The notes beneath the pieces were generated by a model, which was not told where the DNA came from, ran no database searches, and saw only the letters and a list, made by a program, of their open reading frames with translations. From Pseudogymnoascus destructans (taxonomy: Eukaryota; Ascomycota; Leotiomycetes; Thelebolales; Thelebolaceae): a stretch of DNA of 64,000 nt. The position numbers and the translations under genes are program-made. Shown one piece after another: positions 1-9,535 of the stretch. The stretch is from contig NW_020167561.1 of NCBI RefSeq assembly GCF_001641265.1, positions 1 through 64,000 on the forward strand, written 5' to 3'. Positions within the stretch are counted from its first letter, which is position 1, and every line of letters starts with the position of its first letter.

Positions 1-44
1 CCCCGGGACTCTGCTGCTCCTCAGCGAGTCCTTCAACATGCAAC

Positions 45-652
45 ATGCCTACTGACACTGCCCGCAAACTCCAGGAACGCAACGATCTTGTCCGTCGAAT
101 AAAGAACCACGGATACGAACTACCCGAAATGGATTCTTGCTCGAACTGCGTGAGGCGAAACGTTACTTGCGTGTCGTCTCCAAATGATTCACGGCGGTGC
201 GCTGAGTGCGTTCGTCGCAACTTGAAAGAAAAATGTGACTGTATGGGTCCTGAGCATCCCGACTGGGTGAAGCTCGAACGGGAGGAGGATCGCCTGCTGG
301 ATCGCGAAGAGGAAGAACCCTTTCGAAGTTACTTCGTCTGCGGAAGCAGAAACGCCTCATCCGAACCCGTGGTAAAGATATGCTCCGGCGAGGTTTGAAA
401 ACCCTCGACGAGCTTGATGCGGCAGAGGAGGCCGAACGTGTGGCTGCTGAGAAGCGTGACGCTGTTGAGGCCGAGGAACAGGCAGTTAGCGCTGCCTCCT
501 CGTCTGTGACCGGGACCTCCACTTCCTCTGATCCACTGGCCTACTCCCTGCATCTTGGGATCAATGGCTGGCGGATGGCGGCGTCGATATTCCTCCAGCA
601 GTTCTTTGCTGATGTTCCTTGTTGGTTCCACGAATTATCCGTAGGTTCGTAA
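45..652 (+). pseudogene. Antisense accessory ORF of gypsy element 1, Zn2Cys6-like cysteine cluster
   Basis: This plus-strand ORF lies opposite the 3' end of the minus-strand pol. Residues about 32-66 hold seven Cys; the first six are spaced C-x2-C-x6-C-x9-C-x2-C-x8-C, within the Zn2Cys6 binuclear-cluster consensus of fungal transcription factors. An acidic, Glu/Arg-rich, probably coiled-coil tail follows. The frame breaks near 318: the first frame runs 45-398, and the tail (LSKLLRLRKQK onward) continues in the frame of 380-652. A one-base indel is the simplest explanation. The last 110 bp overlap the pol chromodomain antisense, so the true 3' end may lie before 540. Product and role are unknown; that it belongs to the element is inferred from position. 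Confidence 0.55.
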
Positions 653-3600
653 TTTTCCCATTTTATCAAAAACTCTTCTCGACGTCCTACTAACCTTCTG
701 TCTAGGATCGCTTCGACCTCATATTCGATTATCTCATTCTCGGGTTGGAGTTCGGTGTCAGTCGCAACTGGGGTATTTCCTCTTGCTGGTTCCAGTAGTG
801 AGACATGAAATACCGGGTGTAGTCTAGACTTCCTGGGTAGCTGCAGTCTGTAATTAAACTGAGCTGACTTTGTTCAATATTTTGAATGGTCCCAATTTCT
901 TGAAGTCCAACTTTGTGCTTGGTCGTTTCGTTTTGATATGTTTCCGGAGTAGGTATACTTTATCCCCCTCCTTGAAGGCAGGTTCCATACTGCGCTTCTT
1001 GTTTGCGTATGCGGCGGATCGTTCATTTAAGAATTGGATGTCCGTCGCAAGTTGTTCGTGGAACGATTTCAGTTTGTCCACCACGATCAGGGCTTGTTCA
1101 GCTCGTGATTCATCCGGTCTTGGTTGCCTATATGCTTCTGGCTGGTAGCCATAATTGGCAAAGAACGGTGAGACTTTCGTTGCTTCTGTCATCGCGCTGT
1201 TATATGCAAACTGTGCGATGGGTAAGATCTGAACCCAGTTATCCTGTTGATGATTGACATAGCTTCGCAGGTACTGTTCAAGGGTCTGATTTAATCTTTC
1301 TGTTTGGCCGTCTGTCTGGGGATGAAAAGCTGTTGATAGCTTATGATTTGTTCCCAGTAGCGCCATCAATGATTTCCAGAATTTTGAAGTAAAGAGCTTG
1401 TCTCTATCTGAGATAATTTCTTCTGGCATCCCCATGATCGGCTAATATGACTCGAATGAAGGTATAGCGAGCGCCTCGGCGTCGCTAGCTTCTAGATATG
1501 GTATAAACTTCCCATATTTCGTGAGTCTTTCCGTGATGACGAGGATAGAGTCGTATTCTATTCCTGTTAACGGGTCCTTGGAGGGTGGAAGCTTGACGAT
1601 GAAGTCCAAAGCTATTGATTTCCACGCTCCTTTTGGTACTGGTGTCGACTTGAGTTGTCCGTATGGCAGATGCCTATTGGATTTTGACTTGCTGCAAATG
1701 TCGCACTCTCTTACCACTGTCTCTACCTGCTTCCTCATACCTGGGAAGTAGTAGTGTCGAGTGATTCGTTCGAAGGTTCGTGTTACTCCCTGATGACCGT
1801 GTGCTGGTAACGAGTGTTGTTCTTGCACCAGCGGGCGTCTCATTTGACTTGGGACATACACTAACCCTTTGTATCGAATCAATCCTTGTTCGTCGATGGT
1901 GAAGTCGCCTTCGACTTTGGACAAGACTCGCTTGGCGCATTCGTCTGTTGCGTAAGCTTTCTTGAGTCTTTCCTCGAGTTCTGTATCTTTGATGACTGAG
2001 ATCGTCGCTAGTAACTCGTTGTACTGTATTCCTGCATCTGTTTTCTTCAGAATTGCTCTAGGTCTTTCTTCCTTTGGGCCGGCGTAGTCGGTCCGTCTGC
2101 TGAGAGCATCTGCTCTTGCATTCTCGGAGCCCTTGCGATAGGTTATCGTGAAGTTGTAGGCTGCGAGGGTTTCTGCCCAGCGGACTTGTCTACGGTTTAA
2201 AACCTTGGTCGTGGTGAAGTATATGAGGTTCTTGTGATCCGTCCATACCTGCACAGGGTAGGTGGATCCCTCAAGATATACTCGCCACTGCTCAAAGGCA
2301 ACGACAATAGCCAGTAGCTCCTTGTCGTGGATGTCGTAATTGAGTTCCGCGGGTGACAGTTTCCTAGAGTAGTACGCGATTGGTTTGAACTTACCGTTCT
2401 CGTCTGGTTGATTCAGACATGCTCCAATTGCGAAGTCAGAAGAGTCCGTTTCGAGGATGATCTTCTTTGCAGGGTCAAATGTAGCAAGGATAGGTGCTTC
2501 CGTGAACTTCGTCTTAAGTTCCTGGAAAGCAGCCTCTGCCTTGTCCGTCCATTTGAATTCGAGATCCTTTCTGGTAAGCTCCGTGAGTGGTTGAGCTACC
2601 TTGGAATATCCCGAGATGAATCTTCGGTAGAAGTTGGCGAAGCCTAGGAAGGCTTGCACTTCCTTGACCGTGGTCGGTGTTGGCCATTCCAACACTGCCG
2701 TTACTTTTGCTTGGTCCATCTTGATGCCGTGCGTTCCAATAATGTAACCCAAGAATTCGACTTGGTTTTTATGGAATTCGCACTTCTCTGGTTTGAGGAG
2801 TAAGCTGTACTCCTTTAGTTTCTTCAGGATGAGTTTGACATGCTTGACATGCTCCTCCTTGGTTGCTGAATACACCAGGACATCGTCTAGGTAGACAATG
2901 GTAAAGATGTCTAAGTATTCGTGCAGAGCATCATTCATCAGTCGTTGCATAGATGCGGGTGCGTTTGTTAGCCCAAAGGGCATGACTTGATACTCGAATA
3001 GGCCATAGCGGGTGCGGAATGCTGTTTTCCACTCTTCCCCAGCCTTGATTCGGATCAGGTTGTATGCTCCTCGCAGATCTAGCTTACTGAAAATCTTTGC
3101 TCCTTGAAATCTATCGTGTAGTTCGTTGATTAACGGCAGGGCATACCTGTCCTTGATTGTGATGTTGTTCAACGCTCGATAGTCCACACATAACCGTAGG
3201 GAGCCGTCTTTCTTTGGTACGAAAAGCACCGGACTTCCTGCGGGTGATGTGGATGGTTTGATGAATCCTTTTGCTAGGTTATCATCAATGTACTCCTTAA
3301 GTACCTTCAGCTCCTTTTCCGATAGCTGATATATTGGTCCGAACGGTGGACTCTTGTCTTTCTCCAAAGGTATCTCGTGATCCCATGGTTGGTGCTTAGG
3401 AAGCGCCTCGTTCTTAGGGCCTTCCTGGAATAATCGCTCGTATTCCTTGTACTCCACCGGTATACTCGTCGGTGAGGATGCCTGGGCTAGGTCATCGAGC
3501 TCGGAGGTTGCACATAACTCCTTCCGGCCCTGGGAGGGTTTCTCCCGTTGTCGCGTGTCCGTCCGTTGTTCACACGCGCACTGGCTCATCACAACTTTCT

Positions 3601-4013
3601 CGTTCCACCAGTCGATCTGGGGTTGTGTTTCTTGAGCCATGGCACACCAAGGATGCACGCATGGTTGTCCATGTGCACGATGTCAAACTGAATCGTTTCC
3701 TTGTGCCCATGTAGCATGACCATTTCCAATGGGACCGTTTCGTGGGTCACCATTCCTTCATTAGTCGAGATGGGCTCTCCATCTACGACCATTAATGGGT
3801 ATGGTTCGGTTTTCAATTGCGTCTTGAAACCTTGCGTGTCTGCTACTTTCTTTGTCATAAAGTTGCCCGTCGCTCCTGAGTCAATCATTGCTCGGAGGTG
3901 TCGCTGTTGTATCTTAGCGACCACATATAGTTGCATGCTGCCCGTCGTGGCGCATAGCTGGTCTGTACTAGGCCTCTTCGTGTCGCTCGCCGGTGGCCTA
4001 CCGTCGAGGACTC
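540..4013 (-). pseudogene. pol: Gypsy element 1 pol polyprotein, multiply frameshifted
   Basis: Domains in order: aspartic protease (DSGAT near 3885), reverse transcriptase with YLDD (near 2890), RNase H (LETDSSDFAIGA), integrase HHCC zinc finger (HxxxH and CxxC near 1710-1800), integrase catalytic core (Asp in ALDFIVKLP, Asp in SDRDKLF, Glu in QTERLNQTLEQ), and a chromodomain (EYEVEAILD ... EEFLIKWENYEP) at about 610-740. Breaks seen by frame continuity: a missing C in a C-run near 3619-3622 between protease and RT; a lost base near 1466 and an extra G near 1432, which restore the frame but leave a stop at 1442-1444; an indel near 856; a lost G near 628. Pol is reached from gag by the slippery site at 4017-4023. 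No functional product is expected from this copy. Confidence 0.93.
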
Positions 4014-5951
4014 CTAGTTTTTTGACTCGTCCGAGGAAGGATAGTATTCATCCACTTCCAATGGTGGTCCTTGGGGAGATCGTTTCCCTCGCTCTTCTGC
4101 TTCGTCTAGCAGATGTGGGTATTTCTTGTATACCTGTTCGTTTTTGATAGGCAAGTCTCCTTCAGACTGGCTTCGCCTGAGGGCGTGAACTTGCTCTGCA
4201 TCTCTGAAGTGTATCCTGGGCGAGGATCGGGGAAACAACTGATTCTGGTGTTTCTTTTTCCAGTGGAGCTTGCAGTCATCTTCGCTGCAATACTCCCAGT
4301 AGACATACGCGTGCCAGGGATGATCAGTCTCTGTTGCGTCTGTCATTGATAGTTCCCGCTGTCCTCTCACCCATGCACTATCTTCCCTCGGAGGCGTGGA
4401 GAACGTGTCTAGTTGCTCCATGGCTCTCCTTTCGATGCGTGGAGTGGGTCTCGCATTTTCCCGTCGGAGCATATCTCTGGCTTTCTCGTCGTACTTCTTC
4501 AGGGCTCTCCTGCGGTCCTGGTAGTAAAGTTTGACGCTTTTCATATACTTCAGTTTAGCCATATGCTCGACATCCTTCTCCAGTTCTTCCGCTTCTTGGG
4601 CTTCCAACTTAGCTACGTCTTGGGACGTGCCAAGCAGCCTGCGGGTATTCGTTAGTTGGTCGTAGTATCTCCAGAGGTCATCCTTGCAGTCGTCCACCTT
4701 GCACTTTAACGGAAGTTCCTGTAACAGGTTCCCGTAGAGGTCTTTAAGCATGGGGATTTTCCTCTGGCCATTGGGCTTGTCTCGTTCGGCCCTAATCTTT
4801 GCGTGGGCGTGTTTTGCCATGCATCTTACTACGTTCTTGCACCGTGGACTCATTGGTTCCGTAGGTGCGAGTTCATCGAAGGTCTCTTGTTCCGAGACGG
4901 TGAACGATTCCGCCTCCGACCCTTCATCTGAGCTCTCGTCTTCTGGGGTGCTTTCGCCGTTTATTCCCCAGTCCTGTTTGCTCACAAACGTTGCGTTCAA
5001 CTGTCCTGTCCAGGTGGCATTGAGTTGTTTGCCAACTTTGCATCCGCCGTTCCCTTTCTTTGGCTGTCTGCAGTCTCGGGCCATGTGGCCTGGCTTGTCG
5101 CAGTTAAAACAGAGTCGTTCCTTGAATTGTCTGTCTTTCTTAGGGTCACGGGGTCGTCCAGGTTTGAACGTGGCATCGAGTTCCATTGGGTCTGACCAAC
5201 GGTTGTCTCGCGGGTGTTGATCCCGTCGTCTGCCCTCGTTTCCCCGGTAGGGGTAACTTTTCTTGGGCTTGTCATAGGTCCGACGTTCCTTCTGGAATTC
5301 GTATAGTCGATTGTCGATTCGGACCGTATGTTCGATTAGCGCTACCATGTCCGTTGGTTGTTGTTCCAAACGGGCAAGTTCCATACGTATATGGCTCTTC
5401 AGCCCACGTCGGTAGTGGCTGATGAGTGCGCTGGCGTCCCATCCTGTCTGATTGCCGTATCTCTGGAATTCTGTGGAGTATGTGAGGGCGCTGCCAGTCT
5501 GCTTAAGTGCAAACAGATGGTCTTCTGCGGTCTTAATCTCATCGATGTCTCCGAACATGCGTCGGATTTCCTTACAGAATCCATTCCAGCTGCCAAACAT
5601 AGTCTGCGTAGTTGTCATGCTTCCATTGGTACTTTCATATTTGAAATAGTCCTTGAGGAATGGTTCGATCCATCGCAGGGCTTCCCCCCTAAGGTAGGAT
5701 GCAGTCCACAGGGCATAGCTCTCCTGGGTGGGAAACTTCTCATCATTGAAGTGCTGGTACAGTTCGACCTGTAGCAAAAACACCTCAAGTTCCTTTCGGT
5801 TGCCGGAGTAAGTGTCGGGCAACTTGACGCGTAGAGTTTCCTTGAGTTCGTTGACGGTGGGTGCATCGGGCATCTCTTCATTCTCAGGCTTAGACCTCTG
5901 AGACGAAGTTGGCGTGGTGGGGGTTTTCCCCTTCGAACTGACGACAGACAT
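4014..5951 (-). CDS. gag: Gypsy element 1 Gag (capsid/nucleocapsid)
   Basis: An intact 645-residue ORF. Residues about 40-220 resemble the retrotransposon gag/capsid domain (an AxLRGEALRW-type stretch and RRMFGDIDE). A CCHC zinc knuckle, CFNCDKPGHMARDC, lies near residue 275 and is preceded by a basic Arg/Lys-rich stretch; both are expected for RNA packaging in cytoplasmic particles. The C-terminal half is long, acidic then Lys/Arg-rich, and lacks a recognised fold. The ATG at 5951 lies 46 bp inside the proposed LTR boundary. The TAG stop at 4014-4016 directly follows the heptamer A AAA AAC, so most ribosomes should end here and a minority should read on into pol. This is the only undamaged main ORF of the element. 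Confidence 0.9.
   Translation of the reverse strand: MSVVSSKGKTPTTPTSSQRSKPENEEMPDAPTVNELKETLRVKLPDTYSGNRKELEVFLLQVELYQHFNDEKFPTQESYALWTASYLRGEALRWIEPFLKDYFKYESTNGSMTTTQTMFGSWNGFCKEIRRMFGDIDEIKTAEDHLFALKQTGSALTYSTEFQRYGNQTGWDASALISHYRRGLKSHIRMELARLEQQPTDMVALIEHTVRIDNRLYEFQKERRTYDKPKKSYPYRGNEGRRRDQHPRDNRWSDPMELDATFKPGRPRDPKKDRQFKERLCFNCDKPGHMARDCRQPKKGNGGCKVGKQLNATWTGQLNATFVSKQDWGINGESTPEDESSDEGSEAESFTVSEQETFDELAPTEPMSPRCKNVVRCMAKHAHAKIRAERDKPNGQRKIPMLKDLYGNLLQELPLKCKVDDCKDDLWRYYDQLTNTRRLLGTSQDVAKLEAQEAEELEKDVEHMAKLKYMKSVKLYYQDRRRALKKYDEKARDMLRRENARPTPRIERRAMEQLDTFSTPPREDSAWVRGQRELSMTDATETDHPWHAYVYWEYCSEDDCKLHWKKKHQNQLFPRSSPRIHFRDAEQVHALRRSQSEGDLPIKNEQVYKKYPHLLDEAEERGKRSPQGPPLEVDEYYPSSDESKN
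4017..4023 (-). promoter_or_regulatory. Programmed -1 ribosomal frameshift site, A AAA AAC
   Basis: On the minus strand the end of gag reads TCA AAA AAC TAG. A AAA AAC is a canonical X XXY YYZ slippery heptamer in the correct phase. Slipping back one base skips the TAG and continues through LGVLDGRPPAS into the protease frame without a stop until the later damage near 3620. That the heptamer sits next to the gag stop and gives an open downstream frame is seen directly; that it operates is inference. I did not verify a downstream pseudoknot. Confidence 0.75.
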
Positions 5952-5997
5952 GTTGCTTTGTGTGTAAGCCGGTACCTCGTAGAAGTGGTGCTCAAAG

Positions 5998-6472
5998 TGT
6001 AACGCTGACTTCTAAACGATAGAAGACACAGAGGTTCTCTTGCGTAAGGGTTTACTTATCAGAGGAGGCAGGGGATCAGACACAAAGGCTTCAAGTAACA
6101 CGTTACTAGTATATAACAAATACTGTATTGAGTTGAGCACGAAGCTCCTATCTAAGGAAATACTATCTACTTATATAGTGGCGTCGTGCCTAGTGGACTC
6201 TTGGGAACTCACTTGAGTCCTCGGAGTCCTGGACTCTTAGGACTCTTCTCATCATCCTGCGAGTCCATCACGTGCCTAGTGGACTCCTGGGAACTCACTC
6301 GAGTCCTCGGAGTCCTGGACTCTTAGGACTCTTCTCATCATCCTGCGAGTCCGTCACGTGATACTTTCGGAACTACTATTCCCCGCTGCCCCTCCAGGTA
6401 CCAGGGCCGGTCTCATGCGACCTCCCTCCTTCCTGTCCTGTAGTTGGCCAGCCTTCTTGTTCCGTCATAACA
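5998..6472 (-). repeat. 5' LTR of gypsy element 1
   Basis: On the element strand it begins TGTTATGACGGAAC (6472 leftward) and ends GTTACA (to 5998), about 475 bp, with TG..CA termini. It abuts gag on its left and foreign pol on its right. The right boundary is firm, because pol of element 2 resumes in frame at 6473. The left boundary is a best guess from the TG..CA rule, and no clear TGG-type primer-binding site adjoins it. The U3 side contains a tandem 86-bp duplication. Confidence 0.7.
6185..6356 (-). repeat. Two tandem 86-bp units in LTR U3
   Basis: Units start at 6185 and 6271 with CGTGCCTAGTGGACTC and differ at only a few positions. Unit junctions create CACGTG (E-box-like) at about 6269 and 6355. 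Each unit is rich in inverted GAGTCC/GGACTC pairs. In the element orientation they lie upstream in U3, where promoter or enhancer elements are expected. Confidence 0.85.
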
Positions 6473-7052
6473 CCCTTCTGCTACTGAAAGAATCATCTAC
6501 CTTAAGGGCCTCCAGGACTATCTCAAGGTTCAAATACAGCGTGCACAAGACGAGCAGGCTCAGGCCTTTAACAGGGGGGTGGTTGCACCACAATTCAAAG
6601 TTGGTGATCAAGTCTTTTTGTCTAGAAGACATATCACAACTACTAGACCTTCAGACAAACTTGATACTAAAAGACTTGGACCTTTTAAGATCACAAGGAC
6701 TATTGGCAAGAATGCTTTCGAGCTTGCATTACCACCTACTTGGACTATCCATAATGTCTTCCATGCATCTCTCTTGTCTAAGGCACAAGAAAGTTCCTTA
6801 AGACCACTTCAGTCTCCTCCACCTCCTGTTCTGATCTTGGATCAACCAGAATATGAAGTAGAGTCTATCCTTGACAAAAAGACACTTAGAGGTCAGGACT
6901 ACTTCCTCGTTAAGTGGAAAGGCTATCCTACAAGTGACAACTCTTGGGAGCCTAAGAGAAATCTAAAAAATGCATCTAAGCTCATTCTAGAATTTCTTTC
7001 TAAGAAAGCCAACTGGCTAAAGGGCAAGCAGACAGCCAACAAACGTCCTTAA
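6473..7052 (+). pseudogene. 3' end of gypsy element 2 pol (integrase C-terminus and chromodomain), 5'-truncated
   Basis: Coding continuity starts right after the LTR of element 1 (PSATERIIYLKGLQ...) and runs to TAA at 7050-7052. It holds the integrase C-terminal segment (VGDQVFLSRRHI; KLGPFKI-type motif as LGPFKI; HNVFHASLL) and a chromodomain (EYEVESILD ... YFLVKWKGYP..DNSWEP). These are the hallmarks of Tf1/sushi-type chromoviruses. The upstream pol, gag and 5' LTR would lie beyond element 1, left of the window. Within this fragment the frame is intact, suggesting a fairly young element cut by insertion. Confidence 0.9.
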
Positions 7053-7060
7053 AAGGGGGA
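7051..7060 (+). promoter_or_regulatory. Polypurine tract of gypsy element 2
   Basis: AAAAGGGGGA lies directly after the pol stop and three bases before the 3' LTR, the normal place for the plus-strand DNA primer of an LTR retrotransposon. Confidence 0.8.
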
Positions 7061-7063
7061 TCA

Positions 7064-8000
7064 TGTCATACTGACATTCGTTGCACTCAGTTTGCTATCA
7101 AACTCAAGAGCAAACTTAGAAATCTCCTCCTCAAACCTACAAGTCACCATACATATCTGGGCTTATCACACCAACAACAGAAGCAATACTACTCAACGAT
7201 TGCTGAAAACTCTTCTACTACATCTGTTTATGCTACATACATCACGGCATATCATTTGGACACTCATTGAACAAGTTATTAAGAAAATCTCCTCCTTAAG
7301 GGGGTGGGCCAATACTACCACATGGCATATCTCTACCAACTAGAGGCCTAGGAACATGAACGATAGCTCTAGAAGCTTCTACAACCCTCTATGATTCATT
7401 ACACGTCATCGCTCCTTAGTTACCCACAAGATTGGTTAAGTTATGACATAATTTGTCTATAGGTACTCTGACCTTGGACCTCCTTTTCACTTCCTATAGG
7501 CTAGGAACCCAAGAGATGGTTCTATGGGATTCTCTTACGTTCACTACATGATTAGCAAGCTAGTTGTGGGTCGCACTTGATTTCTAATACATTTACCAAG
7601 CCTGGTTAGTCATGGAAAGTCATGGAAAATAAGAGAACTACACTCCTTTGGCATAAATAGGATTGCCCTTTCCTTAAGAAAGGGCAAGCAGGCAATACAG
7701 TAAATCGACTAGCACATACTTCTACGTCTTTTCCAAGCTTCCAAGCATTGATCTTGTTATTCTCTGTTTTTTGAAAAGTCAGTGAGGTGCTAACCTCTGA
7801 CTTACCCCTGAGTTCCCAGACTCAACATTTGTTGCAACTTGTCTAAACCACTTCACCACATCATACACCTGATTGCTGCGTTGTGGAATAGTCTAAGCTA
7901 CAACCCTTTGGCTCTGTTTCCTAAGACAGTGTGTTGTCTTAGTAAATTCATCCCTTCCTTGGGTGGCTAGATTCTCATATCTGGTGCACCCACCATTACA
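7064..8000 (+). repeat. 3' LTR of gypsy element 2 (family TGTCATACTG...CCATTACA)
   Basis: A 937-bp LTR bounded by TGTCATACTG and CACCATTACA. It follows the polypurine tract of the chromodomain pol fragment, which ties this LTR family to that element. Near-identical copies lie at 9536-10471 (reverse) and 56608-57543 (forward); shorter variants lie at 8373-9317, 56242-57973 (split) and 61961-62748. A conserved block reads CCTTAAGAAAGGGCAAGC, with TATTTATG just upstream of it, but I cannot assign U3/R/U5 limits with confidence. Confidence 0.92.
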
Positions 8001-8042
8001 AACCTGCTTCGCATGAATTGCTGCAAGCTGCGTCACTGGTTT

Positions 8043-8310
8043 GGTTACTATAATGATTATTATAGAGGTGTAGGTTCACTTACTCTCGAACTCCTTGACC
8101 AGTGTCATCTCGGCTGCTTCCTGTAGTGCATACTACAGATGATTGGAGTCGAAAATCCACCTTGAGGTCAACTATGATTTCATGGATAAGTTGGATGAAA
8201 GGCGCACGTGGGATGAGAGGCTCCATCGATTTTTGGTATCTCTTGATCTGACGAAGTGCAACAACTGTTCTAGGTTAGTAGGAAGGTCTATAGTAATCAT
8301 TATAGTAATC
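8043..8310. repeat. Candidate MITE with 23-bp imperfect terminal inverted repeats
   Basis: Left end 8043-8065 (GGTTACTATAATGATTATTATAG) contains a 21-bp core that matches the reverse complement of 8288-8308 with one mismatch; over 23 bp there are two mismatches. The interior of about 220 bp has no convincing coding content. No clear target-site duplication was found, and no second copy occurs in the window, so this may be a chance or hairpin structure. Confidence 0.4.
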
Positions 8311-8372
8311 AGCTTACCTCCAGACTTCCAGCGACACTTTAGCTTGAGTGGTGCATTGGCTGCAGTGTTTGT

Positions 8373-9317
8373 TGTAATGGTGGGTGCACCAGATGTGAGA
8401 ATCTAGCCACCCAAGGAAGGGATGATTTTACTAAGACAACACACTGTCTTAGAAAAAGAGCCAAAGGGTCGTAGCTTAGACTATTCCACAACGCAGCAAT
8501 CAAGTGTATGATGTAGTGGAGTGGTTTAGACAAGTTGTACAAATGTTGAGTCTGAGAACTCAGGGATAAGTCAGAGGTTAGCACCTCACTGACTTTTCAG
8601 AAACAAGGAGTAACAAGATCAATGCTTGGAAGCTTGGAAAAGATGTGGAAGTATGTGATAGTCGATTTACTGTATTGTCTGCTTGCCCTTTCTTAAGGAA
8701 AGGGCAATCCTATTTATGCTAAAGGAGTGTAGTTCTCTCATTTTCCAAGACTTTCCATGACTAACCAGGCTTGGTAACTGTAGTCGACGTAAGAGAATCC
8801 GATAGAACCATCTCCTAGGTTCCTAGCCTATAGGAAGTAAAAGGAGGTCCAAGGTCAGAGTACCCCTATAGGAAGTAAAAGGAGGTCCAAGGTCAGAGTA
8901 CCCCTATAGACAGATTATGTCATAACTTAACCAATCTTGTAGATAACTAAGGAGCGATGACGTGTAATGAATCATAGAGGGTTGTAGAAGCTTTTGGAGC
9001 TATCGTTCATGTTCCTAGGCCTCTAGTCGATAGAGATATGTCATGTGTAGTATTAGCCCAGTAACTAAGGAGTGATGTCATGTAATGAATCATAGAGGGT
9101 TGTAGAGATATGCTATGTGGTCATATCAGCTCAGTAACTAAGGAGCAATGACGTGTAATGAATCATAGAGGGTTGTAGCAATCGTTGAGTAGTATTGCTC
9201 TTGTTGTTGGTGTGACAAGCCAAAATATGTATAGTGACTTGTAGGTTTGAGCAGGAGATTTCTCAGTTTGCTCTTGAGTTTGATAGCAAACTGAGTGCAA
9301 CGAATGTCAGTATGACA
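8373..9317 (-). repeat. Solo LTR, element 2 family, internally expanded variant
   Basis: Bounded by TGTAATGG (8373) and TATGACA (9317), reverse orientation. It differs from the 936-bp type by internal duplications: a block containing GTAATGAATCATAGAGGG occurs three times (near 8960, 9080 and 9155), and a block beginning CCTATAGGAAG occurs twice (near 8827 and 8864). Flanking 5-mers (TTTGT and CTCGT) do not match, so this copy may be a recombination product. Confidence 0.85.
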
Positions 9318-9535
9318 CTCGTCCAATTCCTTTCCATGAATGATCCAATCAATTTCGTAGATGCTAGTCTGAAAAAACTCAGAGTCGCTTCGCATCATCT
9401 CGTGGTGGAAAGCATTTGCACTGATTTCGCATATATGCATGGGCGTAAACCTATGTACTAGGGTTTTCTGCAGTGGGGGAGAAACCTCCTGGTTTCATAG
9501 TGGGATCGATGGTGTATCGGTGATTTCTTCGTAGT
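9318..9535. other. 218-bp spacer between two same-strand LTRs
   Basis: No domain is recognisable. The stretch is flanked by two reverse-oriented LTRs of the same family, but its size and lack of gag or pol motifs argue against an intact internal region. Confidence 0.5.

Larger units (their letters stand above)
1..6472 (-). mobile_element. Ty3/gypsy LTR retrotransposon, family 1, left end outside window
   Basis: The element reads leftward: 5' LTR (5998-6472), gag (4014-5951), pol in the order protease, reverse transcriptase, RNase H, integrase, chromodomain (about 540-4013), then a 3' region running off the left edge. Integrase after RNase H defines Ty3/gypsy; the terminal chromodomain suggests a chromovirus. 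At its right end the LTR stops at ATAACA (6472), and a different, plus-strand gypsy pol begins at once, so this element inserted into an older one. At least five pol indels make this copy non-autonomous. The 3' LTR and left target-site duplication cannot be seen. Confidence 0.93.

Noticed and set aside
9318..9535. Internal region of a two-LTR element
   Set aside because: Too short, no gag/pol motifs, and LTR flanks do not share a target duplication.
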